Origin: Rhodosorus marinus
Taxonomy: Eukaryota; Rhodophyta; Stylonematophyceae; Stylonematales; Stylonemataceae
Direction: 5' to 3'
NCBI GenBank assembly: GCA_029953675.1
Contig: JAMWBK010000001.1
Coordinates: 2,641,001-2,705,000 of the forward strand
DNA: 64,000 nucleotides
Shown piece by piece: positions 10,740-22,957 of this stretch; the first letter of the stretch is position 1, and every line of letters starts with the position of its first letter. Position numbers and translations under genes: made by a program. Below the pieces are notes generated by a model. The model was not told the origin of the DNA and made no database searches. It saw only the letters and a list, made by a program, of their open reading frames with translations.

Positions 10740-11535
10740 GATGATCCGTTTATTCAGAGCGAAACTACACTGAAAATCGAGAAACAAGACGCTGATGAGG
10801 CGCGTCCAACAATAAAGCAGCGTTGGAAAGCCACAGGGTCAAGGACAGCTCCGTGAGGAGGCTATCAAGACGACCTGGGTTGTTTCGAAAGAGCCCACGA
10901 AGCCAACGAGAACCTACACTATCAACTAAACCAAAGCACTCGATGATGAGTGGAACAAACCGATAGGGCAATGCCGAAGCGCGAAGCGTAGTCTTCCATA
11001 GCCGCAGCGTACTGGGCTTCCTTCAGTTGCCGCATTGACTGAGCTGCAGCGCCTCGGCGTCGAGCAGACGCTGGCATTTATCTGGTAGCCTGAGGACAAG
11101 GGATGGAAAGGTCGATGTAATCACTCCGACGAGCACTCAGATCAGTCACCGCAAGGTCCGCCACCCGTTGCACCACTGGGGCGTCAGACGCATCAGTAAT
11201 TGCCGTTGCCACCGGCAGGGGGATCTCATACTCCACCTCCCGGTCCGTGCCCAGCACCTGAGAACGAAGATGGCGGAAGAGAAGCGGTTGAGCCGCGTAT
11301 GGCGTCGAGTCCAGGCGCCTTGGATCTGTGGACAAGATGCCAACAGGTGCCCACCAAGATCACCGCAAGGCCCCGAGCCGCCGCACAGGTTACATCTCGA
11401 ATCCCTGTCCGCAGGCCATGGCGGTTGTGGCAACCCGAGGTACATGCGCAAGCTTGTATGCAGCTCGAAGTCTGTCACCACCAACCGCGGGTAGGCAGGA
11501 ATGACCGTAAAGAAGCGAGAGCTCATAGCTGTACT
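10740..11535 (-). mobile_element. minus-strand 3' fragment of the non-LTR element with finger and endonuclease
   Basis: Read in reverse, it contains the CCHC finger (CNLCGGSGPCGDLGGHLLASC, 21 positions with C-x2-C, H and C conserved), the nuclease core (LAVTDLSARRSDYIDLSIPC) and FVPLIIECFGLVD. The element's 3' end then adjoins GATGATCC near 10740. It has a frameshift between the finger and the nuclease. This copy supports the boundary and domain order inferred from the longer one. Confidence 0.75.
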
Positions 11536-12338
11536 GCGTCAGACTCTCTCTTGGGTTTTACTGTGAAACTAACAACCCCGGATGGGAGTCCTAAGCTAAT
11601 GATGATGATGATGATAATTGGAAACAGGAGTGACAAACATGTGACGTCTAGTAGATATTCATCTACTATAACGCCAACTACCTAGTACTCCCGGTACTCT
11701 TTCGGCTATTGAGAGCAGCCCAGGCGTTGCATCTCCACAGCGTGCGGTTCATCGCGTCTAGAGCTCTAGTGAGGGCGCTGCGGTTTTACAGGAGATGCGC
11801 CCGGGTGTCAGGCGCACATGCCGCCTCGCTCTTGCAATACTATATGTACAGTACGCTTGGACTCCACGGGCCTGTCCAGAGGGTCGATAGTGATGCTATA
11901 GGACACCTTTTCTTTGGACGAGAGTCCAAAATGCATATTCGTTGTTTAGGTAGAAAGTCTGCATGCCTAGGACGAACCTAGAACCTGCAGGCCCAAGCGT
12001 CTAGGTGCGTATGCCATAGCCTGAATGTATATATATATATATATATAAGCTGACAAGTCTCGCTGCGAAAAGCATGTCAGTAGCAGGGCAGCCCTTCGAG
12101 CCGCGTACAAATTCAATAGACTTTCTATTCTATTACTTGATCAATAGTTTTATTGACCATTCAGTTCTATTCTGTCTTACAAGAGTTTTCAGTCAGTGTA
12201 CGTACAATCATCTCCGCCTCTATCCCCGGGGTGGGGCAGCGGCGAACTTAAGTGCGCGGCCTTATAAGCAACTTCCGCAACTTCCCGCTTGGGGCCTTCG
12301 CCCACGCGTCGCTCTGTAATTCATTATGTATCAAGCAG
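11536..12338. other. intergenic, with (TGA)n tail and (TA)n microsatellite
   Basis: No gene is apparent. A run AATGATGATGATGATGATAA at about 11599-11618 resembles the 3' tail of the neighbouring retroelement family. A TA dinucleotide run lies at about 12026-12047. Confidence 0.55.
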
Positions 12339-14469
12339 TCAGCCACCTCGTCGATTTGCTTGCGTACTGTTGCCAGGGCGAAACACCAGCAGAGCAACCC
12401 GCCGAAAGCGAAAACGACACCGCAATGTTTCATAAAGGCCCCGACAGAAAAGGCACGCCCTCAGCGCAGCACCCCACGGCAACGGAGCACCAGAACCCTA
12501 AAACACGCAGTCACTATCATCCGACGAGGTTGCGGTGAGCCAACAAGCTCTCCAGACTATCCATCGGTCATTAGGTTCACATCGCAAGGTACTTACAAAG
12601 TCGATATACTGTTCGTAGTTGTATGTCGAGGTGCGACATTTTTGAAGCAATTTGTTCGCCAGTTCTCTATTGCCAGCACGCCACTCCATCGTTCCCCAGC
12701 GATAATATGCATCCCTATAGACACCGAGAGCAAGGAAGAAATCGTGAGTGATGCCGTGATAAGCACCTTGGAATGCCTACTTCAAACTCACATGTTCCTC
12801 GGGTGCAGATCGATCGCGCGCTTGAAGAGCTGTCTTGCATAAGAGTGATTCTCTCTAAAGCTCTCGACGACTGCGAGCTGAATAATAGCAGCGCTGTCCG
12901 TTGGACTGGCCTCGATGGCCTGTTCTGCGAGTGCAGCAGCCTCCGCAAAGTTTTCTTCGTGCATTTCCAGCTTACTATAGAGCACGAGAACTTTCGTTGA
13001 CGTCGGATCGATTTCCAACGCCCTGTCGAAGAGCCTCCTCGCTGCATCGTAGTCCTTCGCCCTATATAGTTCCATGTACGCCAAGCTGTACAACACCACG
13101 GCGTTGTCCGGATTCTGTCGGCAGAAGAGTCGCGTTCACAAATGCCGAAACTCAGCTCGCGGTGTACGACGAAACCAGCTGGAGGAGCAAAGAAAGGCAC
13201 GCGCTATTCTCACCTCATTGAGCGCCTTCTCAAAGCAGTATCTAGCCTTCTCAGGTTTGTTCTGCTCCACAGCTATTCTTCCAAGGCCGTGCCATAGATA
13301 TGTGTTTTTCGGATCCACCTCAAGCCCCTGCTTGAAGAGCTCCTCGGCACGCTGAGCATTCCCCACCCTAGCCTCCATGATCGCCCATGAATGATACAGC
13401 CGCTCACACATCGGATCGTGCTTTGTACCTTCCATATAGAGCTTACGAGCTAGATCATAGTTGCCTTCCATTGATTCAAACCGCGCCCACGAAACGTACA
13501 CCGCCACTTGAGTTCGATCGTATTCGAGGCCCTAATAGCAAAAAAATAAATTCACCAGAGACCCATCGAGGTAAGCTTTGGGAAACTTTTAGCATGCCAA
13601 AGACTAGCGAATGGATGGAGTGAGAGCTCACTTTCCGAAACATTTCACGGGCCTGGGTTTTATTTCCCCGTTCTTGCTCCAGCACGCCACAAGTGAGCCA
13701 GAGGTAGCTATTTTGTGGATCGTGCGTAAGCGCTTCCTTGATGATTGCAAGACTGTCCTCCGCGGACCCGCCAATTCTCCTCTCCACGCGGGCCAAATTT
13801 TGCCATCCTTTGCCCAGTTTCGGTGCCAATTCTACGGCCTTTCTGTACAACTCCTTCGCAAGGACCAGTTTGCCCTGCTCTTGATACGTCTTTCCCTCCT
13901 GCCTTATTCTCTCCGCTACTACCATAATATCCTGCTTCTGGTCCTCGCCATTCACAACGTCTCCCAGGTCCTTCGCAACGTCGCCCACGTCGTCCCCTTC
14001 GCCTTCCGACGAAATCTCCTCCCCACTAGGGCCCTCATCTTCACCCTCTCCTGATGAGCCGCCAGCCGTCATAATCTCATCGACCTGTGGCGACTTATCA
14101 ACTGCAAATGAGAAGGCGCTGGAGCTGGCACTCATTTCTGGAGTGCGGCTCTCAATGTCCTGCTGTTTCAAGAAATTCGGCGCCGTTGTACGAAACAGTT
14201 AGGAACAAAGACGATCACTGATGCGTTCGTTGGCCCTTTTAAATGGTTTCGCGTGTTACCTCGTGAACGGCGGGCTCAACATCGGCGTCCTCTGAAAATG
14301 CCTCACGACACAGTGCGGAAACAACCTGTACATTTTGCTGCTGCACATGAGACCGAAACGTCCTACTCCTCCTGCATACCTCCGGCGCACCACCGTGCAA
14401 GTTAACATACGCTCGACCCAGGGACACCCAACCCAAGGGCCTCTCCATCACGGCGAGCGCAAACCACAC
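12339..14469 (-). CDS. HCF107/Mbb1-like HAT/TPR protein (plastid RNA maturation)
   Basis: Six minus-strand exons keep phase: 14469-14260, 14162-13632, 13531-13214, 13114-12792, 12714-12597 and 12497-12339, about 552 residues. A basic, Ser-poor leader (ATG at 14469 or 14445) could be a plastid transit peptide. An acidic low-complexity stretch (SSEGEGDDVGDVAKD) follows. Then come tandem 34-residue HAT/TPR units: YHSWAIMEARVGNAQRAEEL, WHGLGRIAVEQNKPEKARY, YSLAYMELYRAKDYDAARRL and YYRWGTMEWRAGNRELANK. In plants and green algae the proteins with this W-x-x-W/G-x-x-E...A...F pattern (HCF107, Mbb1) stabilise and process psbB-region chloroplast transcripts. The repeats are seen directly; the plastid role is inferred from family resemblance. 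The last exon (Arg-rich) is the least certain part. Confidence 0.65.
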
Positions 14470-15110
14470 CCCAGCCCTCTCAGGGCTCTAAAACCAACCC
14501 CCCCAACCCCCTAAAACACCTCCCACCCAAAAAAAAAATCTCAACAAAATCACCAAATCCCCACCCTCTCCCCTACCCACCTTACCAAACCTCACTCCCA
14601 ATTCAAAATATCCAATACTCTAAATTACATACGTACACTATTCATATACATAAAATCCCTCCCTACCTCTCTCCCCCCTCACTCCCTCTGTCCCTCTCCT
14701 TCCTCCTCCAAAATATTCAATTCAATACTCAAAACCTACAAATCATCCTCTCCCTCTCTCTCTCCCTCTGTCTCTCAATCATAAAATCCTTCGCAAGGAT
14801 TCCCTAATCCCAAACCCTTCCTCAATCTTTCTACCGCCCCCCACAGTGAGAACTTTTTGTTCCTTATCAGAGTCTCACGGGCCGTAACCCCATTTTCCTT
14901 TCATCACTTCTTTCTCTCTCTCTCTCTCTCTCTGTCCGTCACTGTCTCTGTCTCTGTCTCTGTCTCTGCTCCCCTTTTCCCTCCCCCCCCCCCTTTTCCC
15001 ATGACTCCCGTTGAGGCCTCAATAAATAACAACAAAAATACCATCTTAAACAAACATGTCTTCGTAGGAAAAATATATGATAAAATCCTCAATGTCTAAA
15101 TATTTAATAT
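14470..15110. other. G-poor, pyrimidine-rich intergenic DNA with CT and TCTCTG microsatellites
   Basis: The plus strand is nearly free of G from 14480 to 14840. A (TC)n run lies at about 14912-14933, then TCTCTG hexamers to about 14967 and a C10 run near 14985. Seen from the minus-strand gene this is a C-poor 5' flank, so it probably includes that gene's promoter and leader. Confidence 0.5.
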
Positions 15111-15159
15111 AAAAGACTAGTCATCTGATCAACGGAATTTTTTTCGTATAATCACCGTC

Positions 15160-17529
15160 CAATCCTAAAACTTGAAACTTGATCCCCTGCGAAATGTTTT
15201 TGGTGGGAGGTTTGATGTTTGTGAAGGGGGGCTGTATTGTTTTTGTTTTTTGCCTCTTTTTAATTTACTATTCTGGTTTTGTTGTTTTATGGTGGTTTGG
15301 TGGAGGGGTTTGATTGGAACTGGTGGGTAAGGAAATGGGAATTGCATTGAACGAATTTTTTTGGTCATTTTTTTGGGTAGGGGGGGTGGTGATTGAGGGG
15401 ACGGGTCGGGTACCGGTGACGGATGACATTGAAATTGGGGGGGAAGGACTTTAGGGTTTGAGTGAATGGTACAGGTTGTCGAGACGAGAGCCAAGGCAAA
15501 ACGGCGATCAGCGGATTAAGTGATAAGTGGCCGCTTGTAGATGGAGTGCGAGAGTAGACTGTCCTTCCTGAAACCTTCCCTCTACACAACTCCCAACTCC
15601 CGACTCCCGACTCCCGATCGATTGTACCTGGAGATCACAGAAGCGCCTCTGTGAGACCGAAATGGTGTCAACCGAATACACCCCTAGTTATTTTCTAGGG
15701 TTTTTCCCCGTCGCGGATTGAACTCATTTTTTGGGTTTCGGGAGAGGGGGTATAATATATTCTTATGGTCGAATATATTTTACAAAACAAAAATTGTATA
15801 TTTTTGAACATAAATCTCAGACGGGTACTGATGTTGATGTTTTTGGATGCAGCCATTTTGTTTCTCCGAAAAGGGGTAAAGGGTTGAGAAGCGATTGATA
15901 ATGATCGGCCGCCTCCGATTGCAAAGTGTGTGGCGCATGCCATGTACTGAGTGAGCTGATGGTCAAGTCCATGGTCTATGGCCAGCTCCTTCCAGTAGTC
16001 TCTTGACCGGAGCGTAAGTGAAGTTAGGGAGTCGTTAGTAAGGAGCAAAAGTCCAAGACCCTTCAAAGCGGAAACTCAATCCGGGGGCTCAGTGTATGAT
16101 CAGCAAACTTCGGAAATGATGGGGACAACGACGCCGGTGATTGGCAATGCATTCTGGCTTATGGGACACAGAGCTGTATATGCTCGAAAAGGATAACGCC
16201 CAGTTGAGCGCATCTGGACCTTGGACGGTCTCCATCCGTGACCGACAAGCATCTACTACCGGTGACTAGCCATAGCGCGCTTTCGATATCTGCAACCTAG
16301 GACGAAGTCACTGACAGGAGATACTTTGCTATAGATCAAATGTGGTAGATTCAAGAGTGCGAAACCATAACCCAAAAGCGATGGGTCTCGGTATCGTCTT
16401 CCTCAGCCCTTTCAGGATATCACCTTCTTTTTCTTCGTCTTTGATTTCGCTTAGTCTTTCGCCCCTCTGCTCTCACCCCTCATGTCCACCTCGGGAACAG
16501 AAATCCAGCGATAATCAAAGAAGCAACCAAGCAAAAGCAAGCTGTGGCTAGGATACTAACATTCTGATCGACTGCTGAAAAGACTCATCAATACGGTCTC
16601 AATCACGGCTTTCCCGGCACTCCCGATTGAGAAAAGGGCTTTAAGAGACTCCGCACAGGTCTGTCCGAAAGCACCATAGCGGTCACCCACATTAGTAGTC
16701 TTCACAGATCCTTCAACGACTTCAGTTGCCGGTCAGTAATTCCAACGCAAACCACAAGCTCATTTTCTCTACGTCGACTAGCACCACTTAGCCCTTCACC
16801 AGCCAGCCTCGACATTGTCATCCGCTCTACCAAACAACTCATCTGCGCTAAGAGTCCTTTGCAGCCTCATCTAGCTCCCGAGCTCTGATCAACTCTTTCA
16901 GAATAGGAGCTGCGAGCGGTTGCGCAGAGGTTCGCATCCGCACAACGTCGTCATCACTCTTGGCACGAGGTTCCAAAGCCAAGATCACCTTTGATACCCG
17001 TCTCCCTAGGCTTGAAGTGGATGACGGGGTACAGAAGCTCGTGGGATTGCCAGGAGTTCGACTAAAGTACCCGAGCCTCTGTAAGAGCTTCAACGTGGAT
17101 ATACTGCTTATGTCAAGCTTGTGGTTGTGGCAAGCATGCGCCATAAGCAGAATTTTCTGGTTGCGCGAGTGCTTTGCGGATCAACTCGATTGCTGGACGC
17201 GTTTCCAATCTCTGCTCAGTCTACCCTGTGCCGGAGTTCAGCCACCCTTATCCTTGAGGCTCGTTCCTTGCATCGAGTGTAGTTCTGCCTTCTCGGGGTT
17301 GTCAGCCCGCGAAAAAGGTCGTTCTCCAGTCATCGCTTCATCCCCTCAGCTGTCGTACTACCTACTCTTTAACGCTCCTCCAACAAACCCGTCTGGTACA
17401 AGCTCTCCACATCTCACAAGGCACCTACTGTGCTCCTCGGGAAAGTTGGGAACGTTGGGAACGTTGGGCCATAGCCACCTGCCTCAATCTTCTTACCATC
17501 GGATGCAGACTCCAGATCAGTTGGTTCAT
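15160..17529. other. gene-poor region; G/T-rich, C-poor tract at 15165-15500
   Basis: No convincing coding exon was found. Bases 15165-15500 are strongly C-poor on the plus strand, the same bias that marks the start of plus-strand genes here. Short CCCGACT repeats occur at 15590-15620. From 16100 on the composition is mixed and may include further decay products of the retroelement at 17530-18330, but I could not align them by eye. Confidence 0.4.
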
Positions 17530-18330
17530 CTAAGAGCATGCCCCAGTGGGTAAGCGTCGCCTCGTCCTCTTCCTCCCTAGAAGTAATCCACTAGCCCCAT
17601 TGCAGGGGAAGACGCGCAGGCAATGGCTGAGCCCGGGATCTCCGCAAAATCCGGAGACCAAGCACGCGGATTTCAGCATATCGTCAGGAAGGCGCTCAAT
17701 AGCATCTGTCAGGTGTTGGTGCCAGGCTATAATGATTTCACAGGACGCTCGCAAAAAGTGGTCAGTTCCCACTCGGGTATTGTGGCGCACCACATCTTCC
17801 TGATAACGGAGGGGCGGGACGGCATGTTGCAGGCTGCCCATCGGAGACTCAGTCCGTGGGAGGAAGCGACACACCACACCAAATCCACTTGGCTCGCGAT
17901 GGCATGGTTGGCGGTAAACCCCGGATCAGGGTCTCAGGGGTGCCCATCAGGGTGAAATCGTCCTGGTATGCACAGATACGTAAATCCGCCACCTCGGACG
18001 TTAAGTCTCACCAGATTCAACTGGAGCACGACAGGTCCACAGGGATCGCCTAGCTGAACCCCTGTGTGCGCCTGTAAAACGTCAAAAAGACTTGTGTGGA
18101 AGACTCGCACTTCCATATCCCCGACAGAATCGGCCCAAGCCTCCGGGAAGACCCTCCGGACCATGCACGCACCACTCTGTTGAAGGCGTTCCGCGGACGG
18201 GGGGTCTTCCCGGAAGCCTGGCCGTTTCTGTGGAGGCTCTATTGCAGGGTAACCAGATGCTCCTAGTCGCGCGCTCGAGGTCGACGGCATCTCAGATCCA
18301 AAATACGAAGGTGGTGTACTCAACTTGCGT
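17530..18330 (-). pseudogene. decayed reverse-transcriptase fragment, second lineage
   Basis: On the minus strand a frame contains TGVQLGDPCGPVVLQL (about 18060-18090), the RT GVQQGDPLGPLLF block, preceded by an FREDPPSAERLQQSG... stretch. Further along (17550-17800) comes VGTDHFLRASCEIIIAWHQH and then C-G-D-P-G-L-S-H-C-L-R. This resembles the post-catalytic thumb region (LG-x-P-(I/V)-G...C-G-x-P-R..Y-L-L-R) of non-LTR reverse transcriptases. Frames break between these blocks. It differs enough in sequence from the 4-11 kb family to be a separate lineage. Confidence 0.5.
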
Positions 18331-19180
18331 CTATCTCAATTCAAGACTACGAAAGAGGTGTTCGCAGCCATGAACAAGCGTAATAAAAGACCAAGAGCAG
18401 ACGTTCGCATCTCAGCTCTTTCTTAGTCTTGAGATATGCCTTTTACAATCTCAAGCCTATCGTGGAGCTTGTTCATCGCTCTTTCGTCGTGTTGAATTGA
18501 GATAGGCGAAAGTTGAGTACTTTATTCAGGGACCTCAGCCTCCGATTAAACCGATCATCATCAGTTGGGTACATCAGCTTCGTATTGGATCTGAGATATT
18601 CTCTATTCTCCAGGCAGTGATCCTCAAGCGGTTGCCATATCTTTGCAAGGTTCGCTTTCTACGCGTACCACTCGCAGCATCCTGCTGCCTCCGAACAGTC
18701 AACATCCCGCATAGAAGCCTTGCTAGGACTAGGACCCAGAAACGAGGAGCAGCTTCAGATCAACGTTGTTTGGGATTGGTAGCGCAATCAGACTAGCTTA
18801 GATCGCATCAAATACTATCGAGTTGGTCACCATCCTCAACCCTCAACATCCACATAAAGCCGTAGGACTTGGGACACCGCAGGGCGGTGAGGCTCCTCGG
18901 GAGAAAAAGAACGTTGTTTAGGATTTAGATTAGTTCATGTAGCATCAAACCTACACATTTCCTAAGCTCTTCAAGCACCACCCTCAACACTCAGCATCCA
19001 CATAAGCTCTCACTGGGACACGGACTCTCCGTATGACAGAGGCGGTTTGGGACAGCACCACAGAGAAGAGATCGAATCCGCCACCATAAAGCTTCGTAGA
19101 TTGGAGACGAGAAGGTGGGGAGGGTAGAAGGAAGATAAGGTATGCTAAAGAGCTAAGGTTAGAATTGTAGTGATGATAAG
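18331..19180. other. intergenic; element-like tail and C-poor 5' flank of the UBX gene
   Basis: Near 18550 the string GATTAAACCGATCATCATCA resembles the 3' end of the 4-11 kb retroelement family. Bases 19080-19150 are purine-rich and C-poor just upstream of the ATG at 19181. No gene was seen. Confidence 0.4.
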
Positions 19181-21372
19181 ATGATTACTGTAGAGTTAAG
19201 TGGGTTGGGATATCCTGGGAAGAAGGTCAAGGTTTCGACGACGCCCTCGACTCCGCTATCGAAAGTTAGGGACGAAGCTTGTGCCAAGGTGAAGTTGGAC
19301 GCGGCTGGGTAGGTCTCCCTTCTTTGAGACCCTCGAGAGCTTCCTCTGGAGGCTTGTTTGTTTTCGTTTTTGTTTTTGGTGATCTGGAAACGTCGTCTCA
19401 GAGTCTCTTCTGACTGGATTGTTGATATGTTTTAGGTATGGTCTGGTTAGAGAGAAGGAATCGTTGGATTTGTCCTTACCGATTAGACTGTCGAATCTAC
19501 CCGGAAACTGTACTGTGCAGCTCGTGAGAATTAATAAGAACATTTCGAAAAAGGTGAAAATTGCTCTTGATGTGGCCTTTGGTGGTAAGTTTTGAATAGA
19601 AGATCGCGGTAACTAGGATTGATACTTGAGATCCGTCCTCCCCGCAGGAGACTGAGTTAGATTCGCTTTCTTTTGGCGTGATAGGGACTGATGGTTCAAG
19701 ACGGTTTGTAAAGGAGCACAAGTCGAACGAAACGCTATGGGAATTGTTGGTGGAAACCGAGAAGGAGCTTGGCCCTGGAGCGATGACCGCCGTGACGAGT
19801 GATGACGGAATGTATATGAAGCCAGTTTTAACTTTCATGAACCGTCAAGTGGATGGAAATTTGCACGAGACTACTCTCAACTCGCTCGGATTGAGTTCTG
19901 GGTCTGTTTTGTTGAGACTTCGGTATGAGAAGACAAGCACGCCGATTCAGGAGATGCTGCCGAAGCTTCAGGAGCAATCGGCCGCAGCTGTAGCTCGGAA
20001 GTCGCAGGCTTCTCAGGCTTCTCAGGCTTCTCAGGCTTCTCTGGCTTCCAAGTCTCAGCAGACTCCGAAAACGGCGCAGACCCGCGCCGTTACTGAACCA
20101 AATCGGGTCGCAAACACAGCACAGCCGGACGCGACGCCAGCGGTACCCAACCCAAGAAATTCTGGGTCTGCCGCCGAACGCAGTCAACAAAAAGTTCTCG
20201 ATTGGGACCTGAAGGCACCATCTGCGAACCATGCCGCGCCAACCCCGCCAAAGGTAATCGACTGGGACCAGGAGCCACCAGCCGCGACCGACTCTGTACC
20301 AAGTCGGCCCAAGGTACTCGACTGGGACAACACTCAAGCACCACCGAACAGCAGCCACTCTAGTCGGGAAAAACCTGGTCCCCGAACGAACGCGCTTGAA
20401 TGGGACATACCTGGGTCTCAAGCACCGGGCCCGTCATCACAACGCGTCCAGCCAGTCATACAGTGGGACGCGCAACCTGCCCCAGGAGCTTCCAGCGGCG
20501 CCTCTGAGATGAAAACAGCGGAAGGGAGGAAGGCTCCGAGTTCGCCGGAGAGCGAGCGGGACCTACGGGTATACCGCGCAAGCGAGTCGCAGACGGATAT
20601 CTCCCGGTTCGATATTCCGGAAGCGTTCTACCGCTTCCAGGAAACTGACCTTCGACATCAGCTTGCAGAGTCCGCACGCCGTCAGCGCGAAAACGACAAC
20701 GCCATATTGATGACGCGCGCCATGCGGGAGAGGGAAAACGCCAAGAAGCGAAACAAGTACAAGAAGTGTCTCGTCAGAATACGACTCCCAGATCGAACAT
20801 GTGTTCAGGTAGGTGATCCCATGGGACTGAAACGGGATTTCCGGAGAGCTAGGGCCGACCTTCTGACAGGGCTGCTTGGCTTGTTTCCTCATCCGTAGGG
20901 TACCTTTTGGCCGAGTGACCGTATCTCGGTTGTCTATAAGTTTGTTAGATCCAACCTCAAGGAGCAAAACCTGGGCTTTTACTTGTACGATACGCCGCCG
21001 ATCAGAAGAATTGGAGAGTCCTCAGAGGATTTGTGGAGTCTTGGGCTTGTTCCCGCTGCTCTACTGTACTTGGCTTTTGAAGGAGAGCCGCCGAGAGACC
21101 AGAACGCGTCGTCGCTTTTGACATCACATGCTCTGCAGAGGATGGAAGAACTACCCACGGTTGAAATCCAAGTACCAAACGAGTTCACCAAATCGCGCGA
21201 GAATGGACAGGCCGCCCGTACCATCCACGGCGATATCGCTGGAACGGATTCCGACAGCATGGACGTGGACGAAGAACGCGAGATGCGGCGACTCAAGAGC
21301 TCGCAAATGGATACCAAGCCCGTGCAGCCGAGCGACGGCAAGAAAGTTCCCAAATGGTTTCGAAAAATGTAG
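19181..21372 (+). CDS. TUG/ASPSCR1 (PUX1)-like UBX-domain protein
   Basis: Four exons join in frame: 19181-19308, 19436-19584, 19685-20808 and 20899-21372, about 624 residues. The N-terminus has the ubiquitin-like fold typical of TUG (KVKVSTTPSTPLSKVRDEAC, then YGLVREKESLDLSLPIRLSN). A second ubiquitin-like part follows (KSNETLWELLVETEKE, GSVLLRLRY). The long linker holds a 9-base GCTTCTCAG repeat (QASQASQAS, 20011-20049) and five W-D motifs (VLDWD, VIDWD, VLDWD, ALEWD, VIQWD). The C-terminal UBX domain runs from KKCLVRIRLPDRTCVQ to PAALLYLAFEGEP. Members bind the p97/Cdc48 ATPase; human ASPSCR1 also tethers GLUT4 vesicles. The domain calls are sequence-based; the cellular role here is inferred. 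Confidence 0.8.
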
Positions 21373-21981
21373 CTCTTCAAAGGGTCGCCTGATCCGATTC
21401 TTAAACGGATTCAGATCGATGATGCTGCTCGCGGATGATCTTGGCTTGCGTACGGCGTTGCCCTCCTGTTCTGAAACCACAGGCGGCCGTTGTCCTGCAA
21501 AGGCCGGAATATCCGTTAGGAGATGTGTAAAATGTACAGTAAACCGCATTAAAAACAAAACCTCGTTCGTCTTGATGAGGAAACAGCACTAACACCGATC
21601 AGATGCCCCTTCTTCTCCAATACGAGTTCACCCTAGGAAGGGAACGCTCTCCACCAAGGACTTGTCACAGACGATGGTACCACAGTTGCAAAAACGAGTC
21701 GGATTGAAGACAGCTACTGAAACTCGATCTTAGTCTTTAGTGAGTCTCAAAGTACTTTCTCCAACACAATAAGCACGAAACTCATTCACAGCGAAGATCG
21801 GAGCCTCTGTCTGGAGCCAATGGCCTACTACTGCTCGAAGTAATACAAATGATCGTGACAAAGCTGGATGATAAGCAGATGGCTCTTTGAGGACAAGCTA
21901 TGAATCTCCTCGTCTAGGTAGGAGAGAAGGGAAATGAACTGAGAATGAGGTGAAACAAAACAACAGAGCATCCAAGAAGCG
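21373..21981. other. intergenic between UBX gene and ARL2
   Basis: No gene seen. The last 80 bases before the ARL2 ATG are A/G-rich. Confidence 0.5.
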
Positions 21982-22957
21982 ATGGGATTGCTGACGATTC
22001 TGCGAAAGGTCAAGCAGAAAGAGAAGGAGATGCGGCTTCTTGTATTGTACGTGAGGGGAGGAAGTAGAAAGCCCACTTGAAGTCAGAAGAATTGGGAAAG
22101 AGAAGCTCTTACGTCGTCGATGATAAGCTAAAATCTCTCTCTCGGTGTCTTTGTGCCTTTTCGCTTCATGCTGCTTCTCGTCACCTCTTCAGAGGCATGG
22201 ACAACGCCGGGAAGACTAGCATCGTGAAGAGACTCAACGGCGATGATGTGAGGGATGTAAGCCCAACGTTAGGATTCTCTATCATATCGATAAAGTTGAA
22301 AGACTATAACCTCAACTTTTGGGACGTCGGCGGGCAGAAAACCATCAGAACGTACTGGAAAAACTACTTCGAACAGGTAAGTCGAACATCTAGGCAAGTG
22401 TCCTATATATAGATGTCAAGTTCCCTAGTAATTTGCTGAATTTTTATTTATTTAGACGGATGGTATTATTTGGGTCGTAGATTGCGCAGATCATTCTAGA
22501 TTGGAGGGATGCTCAGAAGAGCTTTACAAGCTGCTTGATGAAGAGGTAAGTCTGCAGGAGATGCTTTAGTCTGGTTCTGCTCCGACCTAGTGATTCCTCT
22601 TTCCACCAGAATGGATGAATGAACGAGCCCATAATCGAATTTCCTTGGTTGAAACGTTTGCCGACGATCTTTCGTTGGATCTTTCGCTGACTTTGCTCGC
22701 TGTTTTAGAGACTGGCAGGGGCGTCACTGTTAGTCTTGGCGAACAAGCAGGACTTACCGGATGCGCTGAGTCCGAAGGAGGTCGAGGAGGTATTGGATCT
22801 GAAGGGTGCGGCATCCAGCGTGCAGAGACACTGGCGAGTTGAAGGTTGCAGTGCGTTAAATCCAGGAGATGAATCTGTCAATGGAAACGACAACCTGCGC
22901 TCGGGGGTGGAATGGCTAATAGAGGACATTGCCGCTAGGGTCTTCATGTACGACTAG
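21982..22957 (+). CDS. ARL2: ADP-ribosylation-factor-like GTPase 2
   Basis: Four exons, 21982-22046, 22193-22376, 22456-22545 and 22709-22957, give 195 residues (ARL2 is usually 184). The start MGLLTILRKVKQKEKEMRLL matches the ARL2 N-terminal amphipathic helix. The P-loop is GMDNAGKT, switch I contains SPTLGF, switch II is WDVGGQ, and NKQD and GCSA supply guanine specificity. ARL2 acts with cofactor D in tubulin folding and in release of prenylated or myristoylated cargo. The family identity is clear from these motifs. An insertion of about ten residues after GCSA (LNPGDESVNGN) accounts for the extra length. Confidence 0.9.

Noticed and set aside
19828-20421. 197-codon minus-strand open frame inside the UBX gene
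   Set aside because: It is antisense to the Pro/Ser-rich linker exon. Its Trp/Arg/Gly-rich composition is the shadow of the sense codons.
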